NCBI RefSeq assembly: GCF_001685025.1
Contig: NZ_MAYU01000022.1
Coordinates: forward strand, 481,724-545,723
DNA length: 64,000 nucleotides
Origin: Bacillus sp. FJAT-27225
GTDB lineage: Bacteria; Bacillota; Bacilli; Bacillales; Cytobacillaceae
Direction of reading: 5' to 3'
Shown here: one piece after another, positions 1 to 7,347 of the stretch
How positions within the stretch are numbered: position 1 is the first letter of the stretch
How the letters are laid out: every line of letters begins with the position of its first letter
Notes under the pieces: generated by a model
The model's database searches: none
Told to the model about the DNA's origin: nothing
What the model saw: only the letters and a program-made list of their open reading frames with translations
Position numbers and translations under genes: made by a program

Positions 1-410
1 TTCCGTTACAAGCTCTTCTATGATGCTGAAATATTCCTCATCGCTTTCATAGTCGTTACGGTCCATTCCAGCGATGATATCGCCCATATTTCTGGTTCGT
101 CTTCCTAATGCTTTCGAGCGAATAATTCTTGCATAAACCTCGGCATTCCTCGGGCTTGGACAGGATGCTGCCAATTCGGTTAAGTAGGAAACACCTCCAA
201 GATTCTCAATGCTGCTAAACTTTACAAATGCGTCTGTTATCGTAACAACATCAATTGGAGAGCCTTTCTTTTCAAGATATCTCATAACCTTGTAAATCAT
301 TTGGTGCCGAATAACTGAGAAATCTCTTTCTTCAAGGAAAACTATTTCATCTAAAACACTAGGTTCTAGCAAGATAGCTCCTAGCACCGATTGCTCGGCA
401 AAAATCTCAT
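1..410 (-). CDS. Replicative DNA helicase DnaB-like, N-terminal part, start disturbed
   Basis: The minus strand from about 403 to the edge encodes the DnaB N-terminal domain, with the hallmark AEQSVLGAILLEP near its start and a helical domain after it. In a phage replication operon it would unwind DNA with the adjoining DnaD-like protein. The ATG at 408-410 overlaps the TGA of the upstream gene, the usual coupling, but is out of frame with the helicase: a run of five A at 400-404 would need one more base. In the helicase frame only a CTG (430-432) or ATT (403-405) is available near a GGGGAGGGG sequence. It is therefore either a homopolymer indel (real or sequencing) or a non-standard start. 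The C-terminal ATPase domain lies off the window. Confidence 0.85.
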
Positions 411-1231
411 TTTCCCCAGTCGAATTTTTCAGGATCGTTCCCCTCCCCTACCCATCGCTGGAACTCTATATCTTTGTCTCTAGTATCGGTTCGCTGCTGT
501 GTTGGCTGTGGTGGTTTAGGAGATTGAGAGGCTTTCATTTGCATTGCCAACTGCGGGAATTTCTCCCTAAGTTTTTTGGCACTAAGGATGTTCTTTTTCC
601 AGAATGGGTCAGTAACCACCCAATTCATCACATGCCCAGCCAATTTCTTATCAACCTTGTCCAATTCAACGAGTTTACGCATGTCGTCTGACCATCTTTG
701 CAAATCGGCCTTTATGATAAGGTGTTCCAACCCTTCAGCCTTAGCAGCTTCAGTTACCTTCTCATGAAAGTACTTAGCCATTTTGTAATAGGTATTCCCC
801 TCGGGATATTTGTCAGCGCCCTTCTTATTTGAAGGTTTTGGCTTTCTATCTCCCTCGCCATGGTGTTCTTCCATCTGGTATGTCTCCCAATTCAGGATTG
901 TTACCAAGGTGTATTGCCTACCACGCTGGCCTTTATGAATTGATATCATACCGTTCCGAACCATCCATTTAAGGATAGAATCAATGGTTTTGGGATTAGG
1001 CTCTTCCCACAGCCCCTTTTCGTAATAACCAACTCCCCTGGCTATCTTTCGAACCGATGTAAGGTGTTGCCCTTTTTTAATATGCAGCTTAGATCCATCA
1101 CTCAAAGGTATTACAGCATCGTTGTGGTTTACTTGATATTTCAGCCATTGCCAAACCCGGTGATACAGGGGCGGCATTAGCCAAATATCGCTGTTAAGTT
1201 CTTTCCTGTGGTCCTTAATGTACCCCTGCAT
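407..1231 (-). CDS. Phage replication initiator, DnaD-like with winged-helix N-terminus
   Basis: A 274-aa protein whose first ~120 residues read as a phage replisome-organiser winged helix (YIKDHRKELNSDIW, then ILKWMVRNGMISI and TLVTILNWETYQ). A basic, Pro/Gln-rich tail follows. Proteins of this type bind the phage origin and recruit DnaB helicase through DnaI or a phage loader. The gene starts at ATG 1231 after GTGAGGTGA and its stop overlaps the start region of the DnaB-like gene. I see no separate DnaC/DnaI-type loader between them, so the middle or C-terminal part may make the helicase contact (inference). Confidence 0.8.
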   Translation of the reverse strand: MQGYIKDHRKELNSDIWLMPPLYHRVWQWLKYQVNHNDAVIPLSDGSKLHIKKGQHLTSVRKIARGVGYYEKGLWEEPNPKTIDSILKWMVRNGMISIHKGQRGRQYTLVTILNWETYQMEEHHGEGDRKPKPSNKKGADKYPEGNTYYKMAKYFHEKVTEAAKAEGLEHLIIKADLQRWSDDMRKLVELDKVDKKLAGHVMNWVVTDPFWKKNILSAKKLREKFPQLAMQMKASQSPKPPQPTQQRTDTRDKDIEFQRWVGEGNDPEKFDWGK

Positions 1232-1242
1232 TCACCTCACCT

Positions 1243-1650
1243 TCATCCAGTCTTACTTTCAGCTTTCCTTAACTGTTCGATAGCTTCACACGATGCATGC
1301 AACCCGTAACCTAAAGCATTTACAAATAAATTCAGCCTAGCGATTTCATCATTTTTTTTGCCGAGTTCCTTTGTAAGGCATCTGACAAGTTCTTCAGCTC
1401 TCTGGCGCCTTTCCTTCTCATATTGATAATCTTCAAACCATGCAGCCTTTATCTCTTCCACTTCTTTTTCAGTGTAGATAGTTTCCTTTTTTGCTTCCTT
1501 GCAATATTCGGCGGGGATGATAAAACCTCGTTTTGGTCCTTCAGAGATAATGTAGCAACCGAAAACAGGTGTATCTTCGACCTTATAAAGCTCACCTATC
1601 CTTGTCCGGTGCTGGGCATCCGCATAAAATTTGATTACTTCAACGTACAT
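1243..1650 (-). CDS. Hypothetical phage protein with C-terminal coiled coil
   Basis: A 135-aa protein of unknown function. The first ~55 residues look like a small beta-rich fold. The rest, from about residue 65, is highly charged and helical (KEVEEIKAAWFEDYQYEKERRQRAEELVRC), suggesting a coiled coil. It starts at ATG 1650 with the ribosome site GAGGTGATATAG, immediately after the stop of the metallo-hydrolase gene, so it is translationally linked to the early operon. Nothing in the sequence identifies a catalytic role. Confidence 0.7.
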   Translation of the reverse strand: MYVEVIKFYADAQHRTRIGELYKVEDTPVFGCYIISEGPKRGFIIPAEYCKEAKKETIYTEKEVEEIKAAWFEDYQYEKERRQRAEELVRCLTKELGKKNDEIARLNLFVNALGYGLHASCEAIEQLRKAESKTG

Positions 1651-2394
1651 CTATATCACCTCTAACTTGTACTTGTCTGGCCTAATGCCCTTCTTAGCCA
1701 GAATCCTTTTAACAGTCATTTCAGCTAAGCCAGGCATGTTATTTGAGCTTGAAAGGTGGGTAAGATAAATTTGTTCGCTAATCCCCTTTACAAGAAAGGA
1801 TAAAGCTTCGGCTGTTTGCTGATTGCTCAAGTGACCGACATCTGAAACTATCCTAGCCTTTACGCTGTTAGGATAATCCGATGCTTCCACCATGGCTGGA
1901 TCATGATTTGCTTCGATGATGTAAGCAGTGGAATATTCCATCTTGGCTAACATTTCTTCATCCACAATTCCAGTGTCTAGGCATATGGATACTTTGTTGC
2001 CGTGAAAGTCACTGATCACATATCCAACAGGATCCAGTGCATCATGATGGGAAGAGAAAGTTTCAATGTAAAACCGATTCTTTAAGTGGATGCTGTCACC
2101 AGCCTTGAAAGGGCTTTTTAAAAGTTCTTCGACGCACTGGATGTCCTTCCATTCTCCCTCCGCTGCAAAGACAGGAATCTTGTATTTATTAGCAAGTGGC
2201 AAACCTTTAATATGGTCCGAGTGGGCGTGTGTGATAAAAATGGCTGCTATCGAATCTGGCCGGATTCCTACATCAAGCAGCCTTTTTTCTATTTTCGTTT
2301 TTGCTATCCCTGCATCAACAAGTATTGCGCCTTCCGGTGCCTGGAGGGCTATACAGTTCCCTCCAGAGCCGGATGCTAGAATTTCAATCTTCAT
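1651..2394 (-). CDS. MBL-fold metallo-hydrolase (YycJ/WalJ-like)
   Basis: A 247-aa metallo-beta-lactamase-fold enzyme. Visible metal ligands include the THAHSDH motif (about residues 55-61), a central GVGHLS-like VGHLS histidine, a DTG aspartate (CLDTG) and a late THLSSSN histidine. The N-terminus MKIEILASGSGGN is typical of the YycJ/WalJ group, some of which are exonucleases. It lies between the Bet/RecT recombinase and the DnaD-like initiator, a layout repeated in other Bacillus phages. A nuclease role in phage recombination is plausible but not shown by sequence alone. Confidence 0.85.
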   Translation of the reverse strand: MKIEILASGSGGNCIALQAPEGAILVDAGIAKTKIEKRLLDVGIRPDSIAAIFITHAHSDHIKGLPLANKYKIPVFAAEGEWKDIQCVEELLKSPFKAGDSIHLKNRFYIETFSSHHDALDPVGYVISDFHGNKVSICLDTGIVDEEMLAKMEYSTAYIIEANHDPAMVEASDYPNSVKARIVSDVGHLSNQQTAEALSFLVKGISEQIYLTHLSSSNNMPGLAEMTVKRILAKKGIRPDKYKLEVI

Positions 2395-2397
2395 AGC

Positions 2398-3303
2398 TTA
2401 ATCCAGTGAATCCTCATTGGAATTTTGCATTTCCCTCATATCAAGTTCCATGTCCATGATGTCTAGCAAAGCATTGATTTGAGCAAGAGAAGCGTCAAAG
2501 TTAGGAGAGTGCTGGGCAATGTAAGCCTGTTTAGCTTCTTTACCAGTTATCCCAAGCTGTTTGAATTTCTTTTGCATTTCATTCTTGGCAACATTTACTT
2601 TATCAACCTCAGGATTACCGATTGGTTGCTGTTCCTTTGGAGCGTCAATCACATCGGCATTTGGAGTGATATCTTTTCGCGGCTGTGGCTGATATTCTGG
2701 AACTTGTGATGGGCCTGCTTCATTGGAAATCGTTTCGTCTTCAAATGACAATCCGTATTGGCGTTTGAGAGCTCTTTGCTGAACATGCTTCCCGAACATA
2801 TCAGAGGTCCATTTAGTCCAGTTATCCTTGTTCTGCCCTTTGAACATATGCTCTACTTCTTCAATATCCATAATGACTGTTACCGGACGGTGGCCATCTC
2901 TATAGGCGATGGAGTAAGCGCCAATAATCTTACCGCGGGGAAAACCAATTTCATGAAGTACAACTTCCATTTCCTTTGTTTCCTTGTTCATAGCAATCTT
3001 GAAATCGTCATTCTCATGAACCATTTGAGTATCAGGTGGCTGAAAACCTTCCATATCTCTGGCCTTAGAAAGGTAAGCTTCAGCAGCAAATTGGATTCGT
3101 GCAGTGTTCCCGTATTTGATGAAAAAGATTTCATTCTTGAATGGATCCAGTCCATAAGAAGCAGCCTTATGAGCAAACAACAGGAATTCAGTATCAGTTG
3201 CAGTTGGAGCGATAGAAGTACGAATTACTTCCAGTACTTGTGGAGCAAAAGCTTCGCTTATTTCTGGTGTTAATGGCAATGTTGCTAATTGATTTTTAGA
3301 CAT
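2398..3303 (-). CDS. bet: Phage single-strand annealing recombinase, Bet/RecT superfamily
   Basis: A 301-aa recombinase matching the lambda Bet type: FLLFAHKAASYGLDPFKNEIF near the N-terminus, a central YRDGHRPVTVIMDIEE core and KHVQQRALKRQYGL. The C-terminal ~100 residues are acidic and Gln/Pro-rich, probably the SSB or partner-contact tail. It anneals complementary single strands during phage replication and recombination. The ATG at 3303 follows a strong AGGAGG. No YqaJ/RecE-type exonuclease gene is adjacent; its neighbours are an SbcC-like ATPase and an MBL-fold hydrolase. Confidence 0.88.
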   Translation of the reverse strand: MSKNQLATLPLTPEISEAFAPQVLEVIRTSIAPTATDTEFLLFAHKAASYGLDPFKNEIFFIKYGNTARIQFAAEAYLSKARDMEGFQPPDTQMVHENDDFKIAMNKETKEMEVVLHEIGFPRGKIIGAYSIAYRDGHRPVTVIMDIEEVEHMFKGQNKDNWTKWTSDMFGKHVQQRALKRQYGLSFEDETISNEAGPSQVPEYQPQPRKDITPNADVIDAPKEQQPIGNPEVDKVNVAKNEMQKKFKQLGITGKEAKQAYIAQHSPNFDASLAQINALLDIMDMELDMREMQNSNEDSLD

Positions 3304-3317
3304 TTAATTAAACCTCC

Positions 3318-3509
3318 TCATTTAGTTTCATACATGGATTCATGCATGCATTTCAGATTGCAATATCGGTCAGAGCCTTTGTGCCAAACATGCTGACCGG
3401 GGTAAATAGGTGCTTCACAAGATTCATTGGCGCAAACAGTAACAGGTAGTTTTTTTACTGGATAACCGGTTTTCATAGTCCGGGTTATCGATGGGTGTTC
3501 AAGGTCCAT
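3318..3509 (-). CDS. Small phage protein with zinc-binding cysteines
   Basis: A 63-aa protein. Two cysteine pairs, CANESC and CNLKC, are separated by about 20 residues and flank two histidines, which suggests a small zinc-ribbon or treble-clef fold. It starts at ATG 3509 after TAGGAGGTAGACC and precedes the recombinase gene in the early operon. Function is not recognisable; small zinc proteins at this position may be regulators or nuclease inhibitors, but that is a guess. Confidence 0.7.
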   Translation of the reverse strand: MDLEHPSITRTMKTGYPVKKLPVTVCANESCEAPIYPGQHVWHKGSDRYCNLKCMHESMYETK

Positions 3510-3519
3510 GGTCTACCTC

Positions 3520-3780
3520 CTAATTGTTGTAATGCCGCTTGAAAGCTTCACGAGCCTTTTGCTTCCGTTCCCGCCGGCTAAGAATGACTCCATGCTCTTT
3601 CTTAATAGATGCAGATACCGCGGATAAACCAAGAGTGCCTGGCTCATATACCGGCTTAGTGTTTTTAGATTTCTTTGGACGAGCAGCCCGTTTAAATTCA
3701 GCAAATTCACGAGCCTTTCCAGCTTGAAGGGCAACCCTTAATGCCTGAGCTTTATCTTTAAACCATCTTAGAAAATCCAT
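3520..3780 (-). CDS. Hypothetical basic phage protein
   Basis: An 86-aa, very basic protein (many Arg/Lys; ends in a RRERKQKAREAFKRHYNN-like helix). I place the start at ATG 3780 (MDFLRWFKDK) because a purine-rich GGGGGAAAAG sits just upstream; a longer reading to 3876 overlaps the preceding small gene and has no ribosome site. The charge suggests nucleic-acid contact, but no family is recognised. Early-operon member. Confidence 0.6.
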   Translation of the reverse strand: MDFLRWFKDKAQALRVALQAGKAREFAEFKRAARPKKSKNTKPVYEPGTLGLSAVSASIKKEHGVILSRRERKQKAREAFKRHYNN

Positions 3781-3799
3781 TTCTTTTCCCCCTTGGCTT

Positions 3800-3952
3800 T
3801 TAAGCCGGTATAATTTTTTTAGTGCCAGTCTCACGATGCACCAAATGGAGCTTGTCCCCGATAACTTTGTAAACAAGCCAGTTGTTATGGTTTAGGCCTG
3901 CAAATCCCATGGCTTTCTTTTGTTTTTTGGTAGGACGAAGACCGTGTTTCAT
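3800..3952 (-). CDS. Small phage protein, DUF6906-like
   Basis: A 50-aa protein beginning MKHGLRPTKKQKKAM, with NNWLVYKVIGDKLHLVHR and ending TGTKKIIPA. This pattern (basic start, NWLV-x-K, LHLVHR, TG-K) matches the DUF6906 family of small phage and Bacillus proteins as I remember it. Its ATG (3950-3952) overlaps the TGA of the SbcC-like ATPase gene (ATGA), so it is translationally coupled. Function unknown. Confidence 0.65.
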   Translation of the reverse strand: MKHGLRPTKKQKKAMGFAGLNHNNWLVYKVIGDKLHLVHRETGTKKIIPA

Positions 3953-5454
3953 TCCGTCCCCACCTTCAATTCCTGTCCGGCAACCACTCGGGAAATGATG
4001 AGCTGTCCGTTTGGCTCCTTGAATCGAGTGATGGACTCAGCATTATCGACAAAACAAGGTGTGATCAGTTCGCTTTGTTGGCTCAATACGTCCCTCAGCT
4101 CAAGCCCGGCTCGAATGCTTTCAGAGAGTGATAGTTTCCTATAAGGTTTGTCATCCATTTCAATTTCAAAAGTAGGCTTAATTTCACCGTTCTTTTGCTT
4201 GTCGAAAAGTCGGACTGATAGAGTAGTAAATAGGGCTTGTACCTTTTCAGCCTGCAGTTTAGCTTCTTTGGCTCTAAATGCTTTAATGCTATCCAGGATA
4301 AAGATTGAGTCATTAAGTGATTTAAGAGTTTCCTTTTCATCAGCTTCAGCCTGTTCAACCATTTTTGCTACGCCCTCGTAATTTTTATGTCGCGTTAATT
4401 CCAATTCAAGAGGAGTAATCCGTTCTTGCAAGGCACGAAGTTTTTCCATTTGTTCAGAAACATCGATGTACTCAATTTTTGCAAACTCTTCCTCAAGTTC
4501 TTTCCTTTCGATGACAACCTGGTCGAATTGCTTTTTGAACTTTTGCATCCTGGCTTGTTTGTCAGCTTCAGCTGCAGACAGTGCATCGTCTTTAAGAGGC
4601 TGTTTGCAAACTCGGCATTCGCCTTGGATTTGTTCATTTTTAAGTGTCGGCCATTCTTCCTGCATACGAATCCGTTCGTTTAAAAGAGCCTTAATTCGAT
4701 TTTGCAATTGGTTGTATTTGTTATTATTATCTCCGGCTGAATCTGTCACTTTCTCAATAGCCTCACGCTCTTTTAAAAGGCCACTCAGCTCCACTTTCAG
4801 TGTGTCTAAAGCAACACTAGGGACATTAGCTTCCAATGATTCTTTGAGTGTCTTAGTACGGCTCTGTGCGGCAATATAAGCTTTATCCTTCTTGTTTTTG
4901 TTTTCCTTATGCACCTTTTCCATGTCCTCAAGAGAATGCTTCTTCAGACCAGCTCCCAGTGCTTGAGCTTGCGCTTCTGGAAGGTGTTTTAAGACCTCTT
5001 TAGCAATTGGAGTGCTAACATACTGGAGCAGCAATCCGCGTTGTTTTTCCCAATGAAGTGACGGAAAATAAGACGGATTAAAAAGTGACATAAACAGTTC
5101 TTTTTCGAATAGACTTGATAACAGCTCGTCAAATTCTTTGGCTTTGGAGGGAACCTCGTTTATGTAGTACTGAGCTTTTCCTTTCTTAAGGCCCCGGCCA
5201 AGCAATAAATTTTTCCCATCAATTTGCAATAAAAGTGAAACCATTGTTTCATCAGCTGCGTAAGTGATAGGTGAAGGATCCACCTTGCTTCCTAAAACAT
5301 CATTGCCGTAAAATAACCATGAGATGGATTCCAGGATACTGGACTTCCCTTTCGCATTGTCCCCAGAAATCTTGGTCAGGTCGCCAAACTTAACTTCAAG
5401 ATTTCTGTGGGATTTGTAGTTTTGTAGATTAAGAGACAAAAATTTTACTAGCAC
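3949..5454 (-). CDS. SbcC/Rad50-like AAA ATPase with zinc-hook CxxC
   Basis: About 500 aa with an N-terminal P-loop (GDNAKGKSS, residues ~33-41), long charged coiled coils either side of a CRVC motif (~282-285), then an ABC-like signature region (LSLSESIRAG) and a FVDNAES Walker-B-like strand near the C-terminus. This is the layout of SbcC/Rad50 proteins, which handle DNA ends with an SbcD/Mre11 nuclease. No SbcD gene is seen; the Bet recombinase and an MBL-fold protein follow. I choose GTG at 5452-5454, which sits 7 bases after AGGAGG; the TTG at 5460 is too close and the ATG there meets a stop at once. Confidence 0.8.
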   Translation of the reverse strand: MLVKFLSLNLQNYKSHRNLEVKFGDLTKISGDNAKGKSSILESISWLFYGNDVLGSKVDPSPITYAADETMVSLLLQIDGKNLLLGRGLKKGKAQYYINEVPSKAKEFDELLSSLFEKELFMSLFNPSYFPSLHWEKQRGLLLQYVSTPIAKEVLKHLPEAQAQALGAGLKKHSLEDMEKVHKENKNKKDKAYIAAQSRTKTLKESLEANVPSVALDTLKVELSGLLKEREAIEKVTDSAGDNNNKYNQLQNRIKALLNERIRMQEEWPTLKNEQIQGECRVCKQPLKDDALSAAEADKQARMQKFKKQFDQVVIERKELEEEFAKIEYIDVSEQMEKLRALQERITPLELELTRHKNYEGVAKMVEQAEADEKETLKSLNDSIFILDSIKAFRAKEAKLQAEKVQALFTTLSVRLFDKQKNGEIKPTFEIEMDDKPYRKLSLSESIRAGLELRDVLSQQSELITPCFVDNAESITRFKEPNGQLIISRVVAGQELKVGTE

Positions 5455-5514
5455 ATACAATCCTCCTTTTTGAATGATAGAATACTCTAAGCAATGGGAA
5501 TCTAAACAATAATT

Positions 5515-5637
5515 CTAAAAGTTTATTTTTCTCCCCTTATCCTCACCTCCCTCAGAGTTAATATCACCAACTACCACACCAATTACGAACATGAGTAGTC
5601 CGAATAATATAAAGGCCATTATAATCCGTGGTTCCAT
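5515..5637 (-). CDS. Small single-pass membrane protein
   Basis: A 40-residue reading frame starting MEPRIIMAFILFGLLMFVIG, with one clear membrane helix (about residues 5-24) and a short charged tail. The start ATG (5635-5637) has a good ribosome site, GAAGGGAGA, and the gene sits between the cro-like gene and the SbcC-like ATPase on the same strand. Phage early operons often carry such micro-proteins. Function unknown. Confidence 0.6.
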   Translation of the reverse strand: MEPRIIMAFILFGLLMFVIGVVVGDINSEGGEDKGRKINF

Positions 5638-5653
5638 AAAATCTCCCTTCAAC

Positions 5654-5665
5654 TACGACCTCGTA
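5654..5665. promoter_or_regulatory. Operator-like palindrome TACGACCTCGTA (site 1)
   Basis: Inverted repeat TACGA-CC-TCGTA followed by ATT. The same 12-mer occurs at 5928-5939, and related half-sites lie at 6067-6080. This copy lies between the cro-like gene and the small membrane-protein gene, within the early transcription unit. Probably bound by the lysogeny repressor or the Cro-like protein (inference). Confidence 0.6.
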
Positions 5666-5670
5666 ATTTT

Positions 5671-5910
5671 TTAATCTAAAAAAAAGAATCTTTCAAATGG
5701 TTCCCCGAACGCTTTAAGTACCCCTGCAATAAATGACTGACCAGGCGCGTTATAGCTTGGATGGTCAGCTGGCAATGCAGCTCTCCACAATTGAGAAGTC
5801 GAAACTCCAATTGCTTCAGCTATTTCTGCCCTTGTTTCAAGATTACGATCAATTGCCGCTTTTCTAAGTTCAATCATGTTAAGTCTAATAGCGGCCTTTT
5901 TAGCTTCCAT
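5671..5910 (-). CDS. Cro-like / XRE helix-turn-helix regulator
   Basis: A 79-aa DNA-binding protein with a helix-turn-helix around residues 25-45 (TRAEIAEAIGVSTSQLWRA). It is the first gene of the leftward early operon and diverges from the repressor-like gene at 6156, the usual cro position. It starts at ATG 5910 after GGGGTGAAAGT. It is flanked on both sides by identical TACGACCTCGTA operators. Role: probable early-operon control during the lytic switch. Confidence 0.75.
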   Translation of the reverse strand: MEAKKAAIRLNMIELRKAAIDRNLETRAEIAEAIGVSTSQLWRAALPADHPSYNAPGQSFIAGVLKAFGEPFERFFFLD

Positions 5911-5927
5911 ACTTTCACCCCACTTCC

Positions 5928-5939
5928 TACGACCTCGTA
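5928..5939. promoter_or_regulatory. Operator-like palindrome TACGACCTCGTA (site 2)
   Basis: Identical to the site at 5654-5665. It lies just downstream of the predicted start point of the leftward early promoter, between that promoter and the cro-like gene, a position suited to repression. Confidence 0.65.
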
Positions 5940-5954
5940 ATTGCTTGCAAGAAC

Positions 5955-5983
5955 AATATATAACATAAATTGCATATATGCAA
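5955..5983 (-). promoter_or_regulatory. Predicted early leftward promoter (cro promoter)
   Basis: On the minus strand TTGCAT (5978-5983) and TATATT (5955-5960) are separated by 17 bp, a good vegetative sigma-A promoter. It would drive the cro-like gene and the early operon. The TTGCAT box lies inside the palindrome described at 5969-5984. Confidence 0.6.
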
Positions 5984-5984
5984 T
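5969..5984. promoter_or_regulatory. Perfect 16-bp palindrome over the early -35 box
   Basis: ATTGCATATATGCAAT reads the same on both strands and covers the -35 element of the early promoter. It is unrelated in sequence to the TACGACCTCGTA sites, so a second regulator (for example the XRE protein at 6846 or a host factor) may act here. Confidence 0.5.
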
Positions 5985-6066
5985 AAAATATTTACATTTT
6001 TATATATTTTTTCCCAATTATGAATCTTTTTGGCTCGTTTATGCGTAATTTGGCAGACACCTTCCA

Positions 6067-6080
6067 TTGCGTGCTCGTAA
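6067..6080. promoter_or_regulatory. Degenerate operator site (CTCGTAATT half-site)
   Basis: TTGCGTG-CTCGTAA keeps one good half of the operator (CTCGTAA, followed by TT as at 5666 and 5940) and a weaker left half. It is about 75 bp upstream of the repressor-like gene, so it could serve repressor autoregulation. Confidence 0.4.
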
Positions 6081-6155
6081 TTTTTTGTGATATATTTTCA
6101 TTATGTAAAGACAAGCTGTAAAAAATAATTTACCAAATAAAGGGGTAAACAAATT

Positions 6156-6674
6156 ATGAATGTAAAAACCAGTTTTGGGAGTTTCATTAAACACCATAGA
6201 CTTGCTAGTGGTTTTAAGAAACAAGCGGACCTTGCCAGGGTAACTGGAATAACAACAGCAACTATGTCCAGGATTGAAAATGAAATACATCGACCAGATT
6301 TAGATACAGTTAAAAGATTAGCGAAGCATTTAAACTCTACTTCTTACGTTGAATTAATGGTTGCATGCGGTTATTGGGATAAGGAAGAATTGCTAGATCT
6401 AGATGTAAGTTTGGTAACAGGACTCGATGTATCTGATATTTCTCCTAGTGAGGTTATAGAGAAAATTAGCAAAGATATTAAGAAGAAGCAATATGAGGAT
6501 AAAAAAAATACTCCACAAAATGAAGTGGAGTTTTTAAACAGTTTAGACCTGACAGATCAGGAACTTAAAGAGAAATTCGATTTAAAAATTGATGGTCAAA
6601 CTTTAACTGAACAAGAGACAGCTGGAATTATTGCTTATATTCGTTCTCTTCGCCAGGTTCACAGTAAAGATTAA
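6156..6674 (+). CDS. Phage repressor-like XRE regulator
   Basis: A 172-aa protein with an N-terminal Cro/CI-type helix-turn-helix (about residues 8-62; LARVTGITTATMSRIENEIHRP) and an acidic C-terminal part that is probably for oligomerisation. It diverges from the cro-like gene across an operator-rich 245-bp region, so it is the best candidate for the lysogeny repressor. It starts at ATG 6156 after AAAGGGG. There is no visible Ser/Lys LexA-type peptidase domain, so induction would not be by simple RecA-driven self-cleavage. Confidence 0.8.
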   Translation: MNVKTSFGSFIKHHRLASGFKKQADLARVTGITTATMSRIENEIHRPDLDTVKRLAKHLNSTSYVELMVACGYWDKEELLDLDVSLVTGLDVSDISPSEVIEKISKDIKKKQYEDKKNTPQNEVEFLNSLDLTDQELKEKFDLKIDGQTLTEQETAGIIAYIRSLRQVHSKD

Positions 6675-6783
6675 CTAACACTAATTTTAGATTTGCAATA
6701 TCAATCTCGAGCAGTTCGGCCAACTTTTCTAAGTTCACGGGTTTCTTCGCTGCCAAAATTAACAATCCTTTCTTCCGTGTCAT
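6628..6783 (-). CDS. Doubtful 51-aa antisense reading frame
   Basis: The frame starts MTRKKGLLILAAKKPV and continues NLEKLAELLEIDIANLKLVL, which resembles a small helical or HTH-like protein. It overlaps the 3' end of the repressor-like gene on the opposite strand and has no clear ribosome site. It fills the otherwise empty 6675-6783 gap. I list it because the composition is protein-like, but it may be chance. Confidence 0.25.
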   Translation of the reverse strand: MTRKKGLLILAAKKPVNLEKLAELLEIDIANLKLVLVNLYCEPGEENEYKQ

Positions 6784-6845
6784 TTTATCTATTTTTTTAC
6801 ACGTTTTGTGACATCGATTTTATATGTCGACCCCTGACTCTATAA

Positions 6846-7163
6846 TTGGGAGGGGAGGGGGCGGTTACCATATTAAGGAGACTCGGAGAACTAAGAGATA
6901 AGCACAAACTTACACAAGAAGAAATTGCAGATATACTTGGGGTTGCCAGAACTACATATGCCATGTATGAACAGGGCCACCGCGAAATGGATAATCAATC
7001 ACTTATTAAGCTAGCAGATTATTATAAAGTATCAACAGATTATATTTTTGGAAGAACTGACAATCCTCTTTTTGTTGAAAGCCTAACCCAAGATGAAATC
7101 ATTTTTATTACTCAAACACTAGAACTGTATAGAAACCTTAAAGCCCAATGGAAGCACTTGTAA
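6846..7163 (+). CDS. Second XRE-family regulator
   Basis: About 100 aa: a helix-turn-helix (LGELRDKHKLTQEEIADILGVARTTYAMYEQGHREMDNQSL) followed by DYIFGRTDN, typical of phage XRE repressors such as the B. subtilis SinR/phi105 type, and a short helical tail. The start is uncertain: TTG 6846 is the first available codon, but the G-rich GGGAGGGGAGGGG lies after it and would fit a start a little further in, where only ATA is found. A terminator overlaps its stop codon. Confidence 0.75.
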   Translation: MGGEGAVTILRRLGELRDKHKLTQEEIADILGVARTTYAMYEQGHREMDNQSLIKLADYYKVSTDYIFGRTDNPLFVESLTQDEIIFITQTLELYRNLKAQWKHL

Positions 7164-7177
7164 AAGTGCTTTTTTTG
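7152..7177 (+). terminator. Rho-independent terminator after the XRE gene
   Basis: AAGCACTT-gta-AAAGTGCTT is followed by seven T. The TAA of the XRE gene lies in the loop. Confidence 0.8.
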
Positions 7178-7198
7178 TGCGGTTAATGTCATTATATG

Positions 7199-7212
7199 CG
7201 AACAACCGTTCG
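7199..7212. promoter_or_regulatory. LexA-box-like palindrome CGAACAACCGTTCG
   Basis: CGAAC-N4-GTTCG fits the Bacillus SOS-box core (GAAC-N4-GTTC). It lies between the XRE terminator and the convergent replication-relaxation gene, with no gene start directly downstream on either strand, so its function is unclear. The rest of the 7178-7347 gap is AT-rich with nothing else recognised. Confidence 0.4.
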
Positions 7213-7347
7213 TATTCAAGTATTATATTTGTTTAATTTTGTAGAAATTGTTACTTATTTTCCAGTCTCCTTGCTATATTGTACTTCGGTTCTTAGGTTT
7301 TTTTGTCCTTATTTGTATTTTTTCACTAATCCTTCACAATCTGGATA

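Noticed and set aside
5461..5514. Search for an SbcD-like nuclease gene near the SbcC-like ATPase
   Set aside because: The short flanking gaps hold no reading frame long enough.
6628..6783. Antisense 51-codon frame as a certain gene
   Set aside because: Protein-like composition but no ribosome site and it overlaps the repressor gene; listed only at low confidence.
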